Assembly (NCBI RefSeq): GCF_000235425.2
Contig: NZ_KI912267.1
Coordinates: 1,586,353-1,650,352 of the forward strand
Direction: 5' to 3'
DNA: 64,000 nucleotides
DNA from: Pseudofrankia saprophytica
GTDB taxonomy: Bacteria > Actinomycetota > Actinomycetes > Frankiales > Frankiaceae
Shown here: in pieces, positions 44,081 through 53,900 of the stretch
Layout: each line of letters starts with the position of its first letter
How positions within the stretch are numbered: the stretch's first letter is position 1
Made by a program: the position numbers and the translations under genes
The notes under the pieces: generated by a model
What the model was told of the DNA's origin: nothing
The model's database searches: none
What the model saw: only the letters and a program-made list of their open reading frames with translations

Positions 44081-45948
44081 CGCTCACCACCTCTCGTCGT
44101 CGCGCCGGCTGAGGCGAGGCCGGGCGAAGGGGCGGGACCGGCCGCGCCGCCGACGAGCAGGCCGAGTCGTTCGGCGTCGGCCTCCTCGGGGGCAAGCTCG
44201 CCGATCACCCGGCCGGCCGAGATCACCGCGATCCGGTGCGACAAGGCCATGACCTCCTCAAGTTCGGTCGACACGAGCAGCACCGCCACCCCGCGGGCCG
44301 CCGCGGCCCGCAGCTCGGCGTACATCCCCTCGATCGCGCCGACGTCCAGGCCGCGGGTCGGCTGGGCGGCGACCAGCACCGCCGGCCGGCCCGCGAGCTC
44401 GCGGGCGAGCACCACCCGCTGCTGGTTGCCGCCGGACAGGGTGCGCAGCGGCGCGTCCAGCGACGGGCAGGAGATCTCGAACCGTTCGGCGAGCTGGGCG
44501 GCGTGCCGCAGCTGTCGGCGCCGGCTGATCAGCAACCTGCCACTGACGGGCCCGAGGTCGGTCATCACCAGGTTCTCGGCGACGCTCATGTCCAGCACGA
44601 CGCCGGAGCGGTGCCTGTCCTCGGAGATCACGCCGACGCCGGCGGCGTGCAGCGCGCCGGGCCTGCGCAGGTCGACGGTCCTGCCGGCGACCCGCACCTC
44701 GCCACGGTCGGGCACGACCAGGCCGGCGAGCACGTCGCCGAGCGCGAACTGCCCGTTGCCCTCGACGCCGTACAGCCCGACGATCTCCCCGGCACGCACG
44801 CCGAGGGTGAAGCCGTCCAGCGGCGGCGCCCCGGTGGGCGCGCTCACGGTGACGGTGTCCAGCTCGAGCACCGCCGCCCCGTCCCGAGCCAGGTCAGCCC
44901 TACCGGCTACGGCGGCGACGACCTCGGCAGCCGTGTTCTCTCCAGCGGGGACCTCGGCACCGGTCACGCCGGGCACGCCCGTTCCCGGCGTGACCGGAGT
45001 CAGGCCAAGGGCGGCGGCCTCCTCGCCGAGCGAGACCTCCCGGCCGACCATCTCGCGGGCCAGCGTGGCCGCGTCCGTGCCGGCGGTCGCCCGGCGGGCG
45101 ACGACCCTGCCGCGGCGCAGCACGGTGACCCGGTCGGTGGCGCCGAGGATCTCCGCCAGTTTGTGGCTGATCAGCACGACCCCCTTCGCCGGGGCGTCGT
45201 CGTCGGTACCGTCCCGCGTCGCGCCGTCGCCGGTGACGGCACGGCGCAGGACGGCGAACAGGTCGCGGGACTCGGCCAGCGAGAGCACCGACGTCGGTTC
45301 GTCGAGCACGATCACGTCCGGGTCCCGGCGAAGGCACTTGATGATCTCGACACGCTGGCGCTGCCCGGCGGACAGCGAGTCGACCCGGGCCAGCGGGTCG
45401 ACGGTGATGCCGTAGCGCTCGCCGACGCGGACGACGTCCGCGCAGGCCTCGTCACGGCGCAGCCGGCCGCGCCGCCCGCGCAGGCCGGCGAGCCAACCGG
45501 CGCCGCGCGGCTCGTTCGCCCCGGCGGCGGCGGGGCCGCCGTCGCGGCCGTCGCCGAGGACGACGTTCTCCCAGACGGTGAGCGCGCCGACCAGGCTGAA
45601 GTGCTGGTGGACCATGCCGACACCGATCCCGGCGGCGACGTGCGGGTCGGCCACGTCCACCGGCACGCCGTCGCGCAGGATCACCCCGCTGTCCGGGCGG
45701 ACCAGCCCGGACAGCACCTTCATCAGGGTGGACTTGCCGGCGCCGTTCTCGCCGAGCAGCCCGTGGATCTCCCCGCGCCGGACGGCCAGGTCGACGCCGT
45801 CGCAGGCGATGACCTGGCCGTACCGCTTGGTGATGCCCCGCAGCTCGATGGCCGGGACGGTGGCCGCGGCCGGCGAGGCTCCCGAGGAGCCTCCCCGGTC
45901 GGGTCCGCCGATCGAGAAGGCCAGGGGGGCCCGCGGGGTCTGTGTCAT
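44077..45948 (-). CDS. BMP-type ABC importer ATPase with two nucleotide-binding domains
   Basis: 623 residues, two ABC cassettes. NBD1 has Walker A GENGAGKST, Q-loop GMVHQHFSLV, signature LSAGQRQRVEII and Walker B VIVLDEPT. NBD2 has a degenerate Walker A (GVEGNGQFAL), signature LSGGNQQRVVLAREL and Walker B-like VLVAAQPTRGLD. Asymmetry of this kind is normal in RbsA/NupA-type sugar and nucleoside importers. Two poorly conserved, Asp/Gly/Ala-rich insertions (about residues 130-160 and 310-350) are peculiar. It lies between the lipoprotein gene and permease 1. Confidence 0.94.
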   Translation of the reverse strand: MTQTPRAPLAFSIGGPDRGGSSGASPAAATVPAIELRGITKRYGQVIACDGVDLAVRRGEIHGLLGENGAGKSTLMKVLSGLVRPDSGVILRDGVPVDVADPHVAAGIGVGMVHQHFSLVGALTVWENVVLGDGRDGGPAAAGANEPRGAGWLAGLRGRRGRLRRDEACADVVRVGERYGITVDPLARVDSLSAGQRQRVEIIKCLRRDPDVIVLDEPTSVLSLAESRDLFAVLRRAVTGDGATRDGTDDDAPAKGVVLISHKLAEILGATDRVTVLRRGRVVARRATAGTDAATLAREMVGREVSLGEEAAALGLTPVTPGTGVPGVTGAEVPAGENTAAEVVAAVAGRADLARDGAAVLELDTVTVSAPTGAPPLDGFTLGVRAGEIVGLYGVEGNGQFALGDVLAGLVVPDRGEVRVAGRTVDLRRPGALHAAGVGVISEDRHRSGVVLDMSVAENLVMTDLGPVSGRLLISRRRQLRHAAQLAERFEISCPSLDAPLRTLSGGNQQRVVLARELAGRPAVLVAAQPTRGLDVGAIEGMYAELRAAAARGVAVLLVSTELEEVMALSHRIAVISAGRVIGELAPEEADAERLGLLVGGAAGPAPSPGLASAGATTRGGER

Positions 45949-45965
45949 CGTCGGTTCCGCTCCGT

Positions 45966-46057
45966 TCTCAGCGAGCGCGGCTCGGCCTTCTCAGCGAGCG
46001 CTCCTCGGCCGTCCCAGCCAGCACGGCTCGGCAGTCCCAGCGAGCGCTCCTCGGCGG
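45966..46057. repeat. Four 23-nt tandem repeats between lipoprotein and ATPase genes
   Basis: Units start at exactly 45966, 45989, 46012 and 46035. Each begins TCYCAGC, has AGC near position 9 and CTCGGC near the end. Unit 1 contains CGAGC-GCG-GCTCG, able to fold. The array fills the gap after the lipoprotein stop and ends about 17 nt before the ATPase start on the minus strand. Confidence 0.85.
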
Positions 46058-46060
46058 TCC

Positions 46061-47146
46061 TCAGCTGGCGAGCTTGGCAACCTCGTCAGCCGGGACGATC
46101 TCACCCGAGCCGACCTTGGCGATGAAGTCCGCGACGGCCTTGTTCTGCGCGTCGGTGCCCTTGCAGAGCTTCACGGTCGGCACGGCGTCCTTGCCCATGC
46201 GCCATTTGCGGGTCTCACCCATCTTCAGGTCGCCCGCGGCGAAGGACTGGAGGGCGGCCGTGAAGTAGTCACCCGGGCTGAAGATCACCGATACGGCGAA
46301 GTCGGCCGTGGTGTCGCCGCACCGGTCGGTGCCCGGGGTGAGCGAGGGCACGCCATGCTCGGTCGCGACCTTGGCGGCCGCGTCGGTCGCCCCGCCGAGG
46401 TACGGGTAGAGCATCTGCACGCCCTGGTTGATCTGAGCGAGCGCGGCCTCCTGGCCCTTCGCGGAGTCGTCGAAGTCGCCGGTGTAGGTGGCGACGACGT
46501 CCGCGTTCGGGATGACCATCCGGACGCCGGCCTTGAAGGCCTTGTAGGCGACGACGGAGAAGTCCAGCTCGGGGCCGGTGACGTAGCCGGCCTTGGTCGC
46601 GCCCTTGTCCTTCATCAGCAGGCCCGCGGCGTAGCCGGCGGCGAGCAGGCTCTCGTTGGCGTCGTCCGACGAGGTCGAGATGTACTGGGTCTGCTCGACG
46701 CCCTGACCGGCGGCCACGTACCAGTTGGTCTTGGCGCAGGCCGGCTCGGCGGCGACCGGGATCGCGTCCTTCAGCTCGCTCGCGCCGACGGCGACCAGGT
46801 CGACGTTCTGCCGGCACATGTTGCGGGCCGCGCTCACCGCGTCCGCCGGGTTGAGCTTGTCCTGGGTGATGACCTTCCAGCCCTTGTCGTCGGCGAAGGT
46901 CTTGGCGGAGGCGACGAAGCTCTCGTAGTAGCCGTTGTCGTTGGTGTCGCCGGGGCTGAGGATGCCGATGACGACCTTGCCGTCGCCGTTCACGTCGGGC
47001 TGCTTCGCCGCGGCCGGGGTACCGCTGGCCGTGGTCGTGGTGGTGTCGGCCGAGTTGTCGCCACAGGCGGAGACCAGGAGCATCGACAGGGCGGCGGCCC
47101 CGGCGGCGAGAGCGGCGGCGCGTGGGCGCAGAGACCTAACAGTCAC
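46061..47146 (-). CDS. BMP-family substrate-binding lipoprotein
   Basis: 361 residues from the GTG at 47146. The N-terminus (LRPRAAALAAGAAALSMLLV, then SACGD) is a signal peptide with lipobox LVSAC; the mature Cys anchors the protein outside the membrane. The fold is the Bmp/Med family (PF02608): VVIGILSPGDTNDNGYYESF, STSSDDANESLLAAGYAAGL, AGYVTGPELDFSVVAYKAFK. Relatives bind nucleosides, purines or related compounds. It is the specificity component of the importer encoded downstream; ligand unknown. Confidence 0.93.
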   Translation of the reverse strand: MTVRSLRPRAAALAAGAAALSMLLVSACGDNSADTTTTTASGTPAAAKQPDVNGDGKVVIGILSPGDTNDNGYYESFVASAKTFADDKGWKVITQDKLNPADAVSAARNMCRQNVDLVAVGASELKDAIPVAAEPACAKTNWYVAAGQGVEQTQYISTSSDDANESLLAAGYAAGLLMKDKGATKAGYVTGPELDFSVVAYKAFKAGVRMVIPNADVVATYTGDFDDSAKGQEAALAQINQGVQMLYPYLGGATDAAAKVATEHGVPSLTPGTDRCGDTTADFAVSVIFSPGDYFTAALQSFAAGDLKMGETRKWRMGKDAVPTVKLCKGTDAQNKAVADFIAKVGSGEIVPADEVAKLAS

Positions 47147-47400
47147 GTCGTAGTCGTACCTTCCGCGAAAGAGCTGGTGAAAGATCGTTATGTCGCGGCC
47201 TACGACGTTGTAAGGCCGTCTCCGCCGGCCAGTGGACGAACCGGCCAGCAGGCGCGACCCGCCCTGAGGGTCCGGGGCGGGCCCCCTTACTGACCTGAAG
47301 GCTAGACGAGCGCGCGTCGCGCTCCCATGTGCCTTCGGCACCAACCGTTCCGGGCGGTCCCGGCCGCCCCCCGGTTCGTTACACGGACCTGTCCCGACCG

Positions 47401-48102
47401 CTACATGCCGGCAATCTCCGAGCGAGCCGCCGGCACCCGCGCCGCGGGCGGGATCTGCTCGGACGGGTCGTAGGGGATCCGGTCAAGCTCAATCATGGTC
47501 TCGGGCTGGGCGACCACGAACCAGGGAAAGCCCATCCGGCCGACGGCGGAGATTTTCGCCGGATCGATCCGGTTCGGCTCGGTGAGCAGTTCATCGTCGA
47601 CGACGACGCAGATCACCTCGGCGAGCACGATGTGGATGCCGGCGAACGGCTCATCGGGGTCGCCCCGGTCGATGATCTCGCGGACCCGGCACTCCAGCTG
47701 CGCCGGGCTGTCCGCGAGCGACGGCGGCGCGACCCGCTGCGACGGCTTGAGCCTCCAGCCGACGAGGGCGGCCTCGTTCACCCCGGCCGGGTACTCGCGG
47801 GCGATCGTCTCGAGGTGCTCGGCGAGCGGCGCGGTGGCGACGTTGATGACGAACTCGCCACTGGCGACGAGATTCGTGAACGTGTCCTTCGGCTCCGGCG
47901 TCGCCTCCCGGCGGGTGCCCATGGTGATCGCGACCGTCGGCGGCAGGCCGCAGACCGGCATGTAGTAGCTGTAGGGCGCGACGTTGACGGCGCCGTCCGC
48001 CGACATCGTCGAGATCACCGCGATCGGCCGCGGCACCACCAGCTGCGACAGGATCCCCTGCCGCTGCGCCGGACTCCGATCAGCAAGGTCGATGACAGGC
48101 AT
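47401..48102 (-). CDS. Flavin reductase-like FMN-binding split-barrel protein
   Basis: 233 residues. The core SQLVVPRPIAVISTMSADGA, NVAPYSYYMPV, DTFTNLVASGEFVINVA and the downstream EYPAGVNEAALVGW are those of DIM6/NTAB-type flavin reductases. Such proteins reduce FMN with NAD(P)H or use bound FMN for redox chemistry. It follows the oxygenase gene by 54 nt on the minus strand and precedes the importer. It could feed reduced flavin to the FAD monooxygenase at 54142, but that is inference. Confidence 0.9.
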   Translation of the reverse strand: MPVIDLADRSPAQRQGILSQLVVPRPIAVISTMSADGAVNVAPYSYYMPVCGLPPTVAITMGTRREATPEPKDTFTNLVASGEFVINVATAPLAEHLETIAREYPAGVNEAALVGWRLKPSQRVAPPSLADSPAQLECRVREIIDRGDPDEPFAGIHIVLAEVICVVVDDELLTEPNRIDPAKISAVGRMGFPWFVVAQPETMIELDRIPYDPSEQIPPAARVPAARSEIAGM

Positions 48103-48156
48103 GCGTCTCCTTTCCCTCCGGTGTGCCCGCGGCTCCCTCTGGTGTGCCCTGCGACC

Positions 48157-49242
48157 TCAGTCGCCCCAGCGCTCGCGGATGGTGGCGGCGGCGGCGATGC
48201 GGAAGCGGCCGGTGTCGTCGCCCGGGCCGACCTGGCGGGCGTCCGGCGCGGCGACGACGACGTGCTTGCCGAACCGGGGTACCAGCGGCCGGTCGACGTT
48301 GCGGCGCAGCCAGATCCGCAGCAGGTGACGTTGGCGCGCCCGGTCGGGGCCGTTGACGAACTCGGTCCGCGAGTGCAGCGCGGCGTAGTTCAGCAGCCAC
48401 TGGATGTCGCCGGGCTGGAAGTCCATGTCCAGGGCGATCCCGGGCTCGTAGGTGATCTCGTCGACGAGCGCCAGCAGTTCCTTCCGCGCCCCGGTGAGCG
48501 GCGGAACGCCCGGGTAACGGTGCGCCGACTCGATCATGTCGGCGCCGGCGTACATGCTGAACGTGCCGCGGGTCCAGCTGACGATCGGCGAGGTGTAGGT
48601 GTCGGCCGGGGCGTTCGGGTCCTGGCGGCGCCAGTCGTAGTGCCACGGCTCGAGCAGCAGCGGCGCGAGGTCGGGGCGGCGGGCGAGCACCTCGTTGAAG
48701 ACCGTCGCACCGCTGACCAGGCTGGACAGGCCGCCGGCGGCCGGCGGGCGCAGGCACATCAGCGCGACGGCGTCCGAGCTGTCGGAGTGGAACGGCAGCT
48801 TGTCCCGGGTACGCGACGGCAGGCCGCCCTCGGTGTACTTCTTGTCCGAGACGCCGACGATGTGGTCGAGGACGTCGCCGAGCAGGTTCTGCCGCATCGG
48901 CTCGCCTAGGTGCAGCGCGACGAGGTAGAAGATCGCGGCGGCCAGGGTGTCGTCGTACTCCTCCATCCGCAGGCCGCGGATCAGCACGAAGCCACGGCCG
49001 GAGTCCAGATCGGCGCCGAACGCGCGGATCGCCTCGGCGCAGACCGGCAGCGGGTACTCCGTGGCGGTGACGAACCGCAGGTCCGGGTCGTCGGCGACGA
49101 ACCGGCGCCCGGCCTCCTCCAGTTCGGCGACCTGCTCGTCGCCCAGGTGGAAGATCCACTCGTCGGTCCCGGACAGCTCGTCGCCGCGCCAGACGAACGG
49201 CCCCCTGACCGGTTCCAACGTCGGCGAGGTCGTGGTGTTCAT
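48157..49242 (-). CDS. TauD/clavaminate-synthase-like Fe(II)/2-oxoglutarate oxygenase
   Basis: 361 residues from the ATG at 49242. FHSDSSDAVALMCLRPPAAG contains the His-x-Asp iron ligands. LLNYAALHSRTEFVN offers the distal His, and RHLLRIWLRRN the 2-oxoglutarate-binding Arg. RGFVLIRGLRMEEYDD fits the family's N-terminal strand. Enzymes of this group hydroxylate or cleave C-S, C-N or C-O bonds of small molecules. It is 43 nt downstream of the amidohydrolase and 54 nt upstream of the flavin protein, so the three form an operon. Confidence 0.9.
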   Translation of the reverse strand: MNTTTSPTLEPVRGPFVWRGDELSGTDEWIFHLGDEQVAELEEAGRRFVADDPDLRFVTATEYPLPVCAEAIRAFGADLDSGRGFVLIRGLRMEEYDDTLAAAIFYLVALHLGEPMRQNLLGDVLDHIVGVSDKKYTEGGLPSRTRDKLPFHSDSSDAVALMCLRPPAAGGLSSLVSGATVFNEVLARRPDLAPLLLEPWHYDWRRQDPNAPADTYTSPIVSWTRGTFSMYAGADMIESAHRYPGVPPLTGARKELLALVDEITYEPGIALDMDFQPGDIQWLLNYAALHSRTEFVNGPDRARQRHLLRIWLRRNVDRPLVPRFGKHVVVAAPDARQVGPGDDTGRFRIAAAATIRERWGD

Positions 49243-49285
49243 GGGCCGGCCATCCCTTCTACGGGCGAGGGTCTGGGCACAACGG

Positions 49286-50719
49286 CTACTCGCCGGCGGC
49301 GAGCGGCCAGGAGCGGGGGATCTCGATGCCGGCGCGGGAGAGCAGGGACGCGGAGCGCTCACGCGCCCACGCCCACAGCTCACCCTCGTCGACGGTGGTC
49401 ACATGGCCGTCGCGGACGACCGGTCGGCCGGCGACGAGCACGTCCCGAACGGTGTGGGTCGGCGCGTTCCAGACGAGCTGGCGGGCATGGTCGCCGAGCG
49501 GTACCCAGGCCGGGTCGTCGGTGCGGAAGACCACGAGATCGGCCTGCCTGCCCTCGACGAGGGCGCCGGTCACCTCGCCGAGCCCGATCGCCTCCGCGCC
49601 GCCGACGGTCGCCACCTCGAACGCCTCATGCGCGCGCAGCGACGGCACGCCCTCGACCGGCGCGTCCTGGGACAGGCCGGCGAGCAGCCGGGCGGCGCCC
49701 AGCACGTCGACCCTGTCGCCCGCGTTGTGCGCGTCGCAGCCGAGCGCGAGCCGCCCGCCGGACCGCAGGAACGGCACGTGCCGCCCGGCCCTGGTCAGGC
49801 CCTGGCCGAGGCGCAGGTAGGCCCACGGGCAGCAGGCGACGGCCGTGCCCGTCTCGGCGAGCGTCGCGATCTCGCGTTCGGACATCCAGACGGCGTGGCC
49901 GAGCAACAGCCGCGGCCCGAGGACGCCGAGCTCGGCCAGGTGCTCGGCCGGCCCGCGCCTACTGCGCTCGGCGTAGGCGTGCCGGTCGTCGACGCTGGGC
50001 GCCAGGTGCATCGTGAAGCCGGTGTCCAACTCCTCGGCGAGCTGGGCGGCCCCGACGAGCAGCTCGTCGCTGGCCAGGTAGTGCCCGACGAGCGTCACCC
50101 AACCGGTGACCAGCCCATCCCCGCCCGCACCGGCGGGCGGGAACGCACGGATCACGTCGGCCTGGCGGGCGAGCGCCTCGCCCGTCGGCAGCGAGAACGG
50201 CACGTCCGGGACGTCCCAGCCCCAGGTGCCGAGCGTCGCTCGGATCCCCGCCCGCCGCAGCGCCGCGCCGACCGTCAGCGGATGCGCGACGGTGCCCGGC
50301 TCGACGATCGTCGTCACCCCTGCCCGCAGCGCCTCGACCGCGGTCAGCAGCGCCGAGACCTCGTCGTCCTCGGCCTCGTGCGCGGCGTGCAGCGGCACCG
50401 CCCACTGGAAGATCGACGCCCGGGAGTCGATGTCGTCCGGGATCGCGCTGCGCGCCAGCGGGTCCCCGGTGGTGTGCTGGTGCGCGTCCACCATTCCCGG
50501 GGTGACGACGCACCCCGTGGCGTCCAGCTCCGGCGTCCCGGGGAACGCCGCCCTGACCGCGGCGGCCGGCCCCACCATCGCGATCGTGGTCCCGCGCACC
50601 GCGACCGCCCCGCCCGCGACGACCCGCCGCCCCGCGTCCATCGTCACGACGTCCCCGCCCACGACGAGCAGGTCAGCGCCCCGGGTCCGCGCACTCGGCC
50701 TGGTCGGCTCGGCTGTCAT
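49286..50719 (-). CDS. TRZ/ATZ-family amidohydrolase A
   Basis: 477 residues from the ATG at 50719. VVTPGMVDAHQHTTGDPLAR contains the HxH metal site, FTMHLAPS and LLLGHAVWMSE supply further His, and LALGCDAHNAGD carries the metal-binding Asp. The pattern is that of the atrazine chlorohydrolase/guanine deaminase/SAH-deaminase superfamily, hydrolysing C-N or C-Cl bonds on nitrogen heterocycles. It is the first gene of the minus-strand operon that also encodes an oxygenase and an importer. It is a distant paralogue of the enzyme at 60628 (same GEPL-like and C-terminal WPL motifs). Substrate unknown. Confidence 0.9.
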   Translation of the reverse strand: MTAEPTRPSARTRGADLLVVGGDVVTMDAGRRVVAGGAVAVRGTTIAMVGPAAAVRAAFPGTPELDATGCVVTPGMVDAHQHTTGDPLARSAIPDDIDSRASIFQWAVPLHAAHEAEDDEVSALLTAVEALRAGVTTIVEPGTVAHPLTVGAALRRAGIRATLGTWGWDVPDVPFSLPTGEALARQADVIRAFPPAGAGGDGLVTGWVTLVGHYLASDELLVGAAQLAEELDTGFTMHLAPSVDDRHAYAERSRRGPAEHLAELGVLGPRLLLGHAVWMSEREIATLAETGTAVACCPWAYLRLGQGLTRAGRHVPFLRSGGRLALGCDAHNAGDRVDVLGAARLLAGLSQDAPVEGVPSLRAHEAFEVATVGGAEAIGLGEVTGALVEGRQADLVVFRTDDPAWVPLGDHARQLVWNAPTHTVRDVLVAGRPVVRDGHVTTVDEGELWAWARERSASLLSRAGIEIPRSWPLAAGE

Positions 50720-50999
50720 AGGCCGGATGCTAGAAACCACTCGCGCGAGCCCCTATGTGCTCGCGCCACAAGGCCGCGCCAGCACGCTCGCAACCGGCCG
50801 GACACCCGGGGTGGCGATGCTCATAGCCGGCGCGGCACTGCGCTCAGGAACGGTCCATGGCGTTCACGGCCGATGGCCGATTGCTCGCCGCCGGTGGCAC
50901 GTGCGGGGCCAGGTGGCCCAACGCACCGCCGCAGTGCGTTCGGCTTGTGCGGCCACTGGGGCGACGTCGTGGTTGCCCGCACGCTGGGAGAATCGACCC

Positions 51000-53900
51000 A
51001 TGCAGTTCGGAATCCTCGGGCCGTTGGAGGTACGGTCCGCCACCGGGGAGACGATTCACGTCGGTGGGCCCAGGCCGCGCGCGCTGCTGGTGATTCTGCT
51101 GCTGAACGCGGGGCGCGTGGTCGGCGTGGAGCAGATCATCGCCGGCCAGTATGGCGATGGCCCGCCCGATGGAGCCGTGGGCGCGGTGCAGGCGCACGTG
51201 TCGCGGCTGCGCCGGAGCCTGCCCGCGGACCTGATCGCCTTCCAGGGTGCGGGGTACCGGCTCACGGTCGACCCCGAGGACGTGGACGTCCATCGGTTCG
51301 ATCGGCTGTCTCGGGAGGGGCGGCGGCTGCTCACCGCGGGGGACAACGCCGGCGCCGTCGCCGCGCTGAGGGCGGCGTTGGAGCTGTGGCGCGGGCCCGC
51401 TCTCGCCGACCTGCCCTACGGTCAGGCGCAGGCCGCCCGGCTGGAGGAGCTGCGGCTCGCCGCGTCCGAGGATCTTGTCGAGGCTGAGCTCGCTCTGCCG
51501 GAGGGCAGCCCGGTCGCCGAGCTACGGGCACTGGTGTCTGCCCACCCGCTGCGGGAGCGGCCGCGAGGGCAGCTCATGCGTGCCCTGCACGCGTCTGGGC
51601 GACAGGCCGAGGCGCTGGCGGAGTTCGAGGAGGCTCGGCGGCTACTCGCGGACGAGTTCGGCGCCGATCCTTCGCCTGAGCTGGCTGATACTCACTTGGC
51701 GATCCTGCGCGCGCGGCAAGCCGCCCCGCCCTCCCGACGGCAAGGCCTGGCCGCGCAGCTCACGAGCTTCGTCGGCAGAGAACGGGAGCTCGCGCGGCTC
51801 GACGAGCTGCGCGACGCCCGGCTGGTCACGATCATCGGGCCGGGTGGGAGCGGCAAAACCCGGCTGGTCATCGAGTCCGCCGGACGGGCGCGTCCGGAGG
51901 TGTGCTTCGCGGACCTTTCCCCGCTCGACAGCGGGGACCAAGTGCCCCAGGCGGTGCTGGGTGCGGTCGGGCTGCGCGAGTCGGGTTTCCGGTCTCCCGC
52001 TACGGACCCGACCCGCCGCCTGGTGGCCGCGCTCGACCGGGAGCTGCTCCTCGTCCTGGACAACTGTGAGCATGTCATCGCCTCGGTTGCCGCGCTGGCT
52101 CGCACGTTGCTGGCGGAGTGTCCCGGGCTCGCGATCCTCGCGACCAGCCGGGAGCCGCTCGGGCTGACCGGCGAGACGCTGCTGCCGCTGGCTCCGCTGG
52201 ACACGCCACCGCCGAATACGGCGGCGGGGGACGCCCTGGCCTACCCCGCGGTTCGGCTGTTCGCCGACCGGGCGGCCGCCGTGCGGCCGGGCTTCACCGT
52301 GCGGCAGGACAACGTCCAGACCGTGGTCGAGATATGTGCCGCGCTCGACGGGCTGCCCCTTGCGGTCGAGCTGGCGGCGGCTCGGCTGCGGCAGTTCACC
52401 GTCGTCGAGATCGCGAACCGGCTCGCCGCGCACGGCCACTTCCAGTTGCTGTCCCGCGGCGACCGCACGGCGGCGGTCCGCCAGCAGACGCTGCGTGCCG
52501 CGGTGGAGTGGAGCTGGGACCTGCTCGGCCCCGCCGAGCAGGTGCTCGCCAGGCGATTCGCGGTGTTCTCCGGCGGCGCCTCGCTGGCCGCGGTCGAGGC
52601 GGTCTGCGAGGTGGCCGACGCCGACGAGGTGCTGGCCGACCTGTTGGACAGGTCGCTGGTGGAGACTGACGGCGAGCGCTACCGGATGTTGGACACGATC
52701 CGGCTGTTCTGCGCGGAGCGGCTGGCGCAGGCCGGCGAGCAGGAGCCGTTGCGGCGCGCGCACGCCCGCTACCACCTTGAGCTCGCCCAGCGCGCCGATC
52801 CGCACCTGCGCAGGTCCGAACAGCTCGACTGGCTGGCCCGGCTGTCGGCGGAGCACGACAACCTGATGGCCGCGCTGCACTGGGCGGTCCGCGACGACCG
52901 GGAGACCGCCTTGCGGATGGTCGCCGCGCTTGCCGCGTACTGGTGGCTCAGCGGGCGGCGCGGCGAGGCCGGCCAGGCCGCCGCGGAACTGCTCACCAAG
53001 CTCCCTGATGAGGACAAGGTTCCCGACGGGCTGGAGGAGGAGTACGTCAGCTGCGTCGTGCACGCCGTGCCGAAGGCGAAGCCCGAGCACTGGGTGCGGG
53101 CGGGCCGGATCATGCGGACCCGTGACCGGGCGCTGCTGCACCCCTTCGGTGCGGCGCTGTGGGGCATGGCTGCTGGGCCGCCGGTCTCGCCGGTCTCCGG
53201 GGCCGACCGGCTGCTTGGCTCGGATCCGTGGAATGTGGCCCTGGGCCGGCTGAGCCATGGCCTGTTGAAGGTGCTCGGCGGGCGGCCGGCCGACGGCGAG
53301 CGTGAGTTGCTGGATGTCCTCGCTCTGTTCCGCGCTCTGGGCGAGCGGTGGGGCACCGCGCAGGCGCTCGACTGGCTGGCGCAGGTGGCGAGCTGGCGGG
53401 GCGAGTGGAAACGTGCGCACGAGCTGTGGTCCCAGGCGCTGGAGCTGCTGGAGCAGCTCGGCGCGCTGGAGGAACACGCGGACCTGCTGTGCGGACGGGC
53501 CGGGTGCCGGGTACGCCAAGGCGACCTCGACGGAGCGAGCGCCGACTACCGGCGGGCCGTCGGGCTGAGCGCCCAGGCGGGCCAGCCGGGCACACCGCCG
53601 GCAGTCCAGCTCGGGCTGGGCGAGATCGCCCGGCTGCGCGGTGATACGCGTGCGGCCGGGACCTGGCTCAGCCAGGCGCTGGAATCCGCGCAGTCAGGCG
53701 ACTTCGGCACGGAGTCGACCGTGGCTCGTGCCCTGACCGCGCTCGGCCGCCTGGCCGGGTCCGCCGGCGAACCGGCTCAGGCGCTACGTCGGCACGACGA
53801 GGCGTTGGCCGCGGCACGGACCTCCCCGTTGGCCTCCGTCCTCGCTGACACCGCCGAGGGACAGGCAGGCGCGGCCCTGCTGAGTGGCTCTGATGAGCGG

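Noticed and set aside
43827-46125. Plus-strand frames opposite the ABC transporter (185, 452 and 629 codons)
   Set aside because: Antisense shadows; the minus strand carries Walker, signature and lipobox motifs.
51642-53519. 625-codon minus-strand frame
   Set aside because: Antisense shadow of the AfsR-type regulator, whose Walker and HTH motifs are clear on the plus strand.
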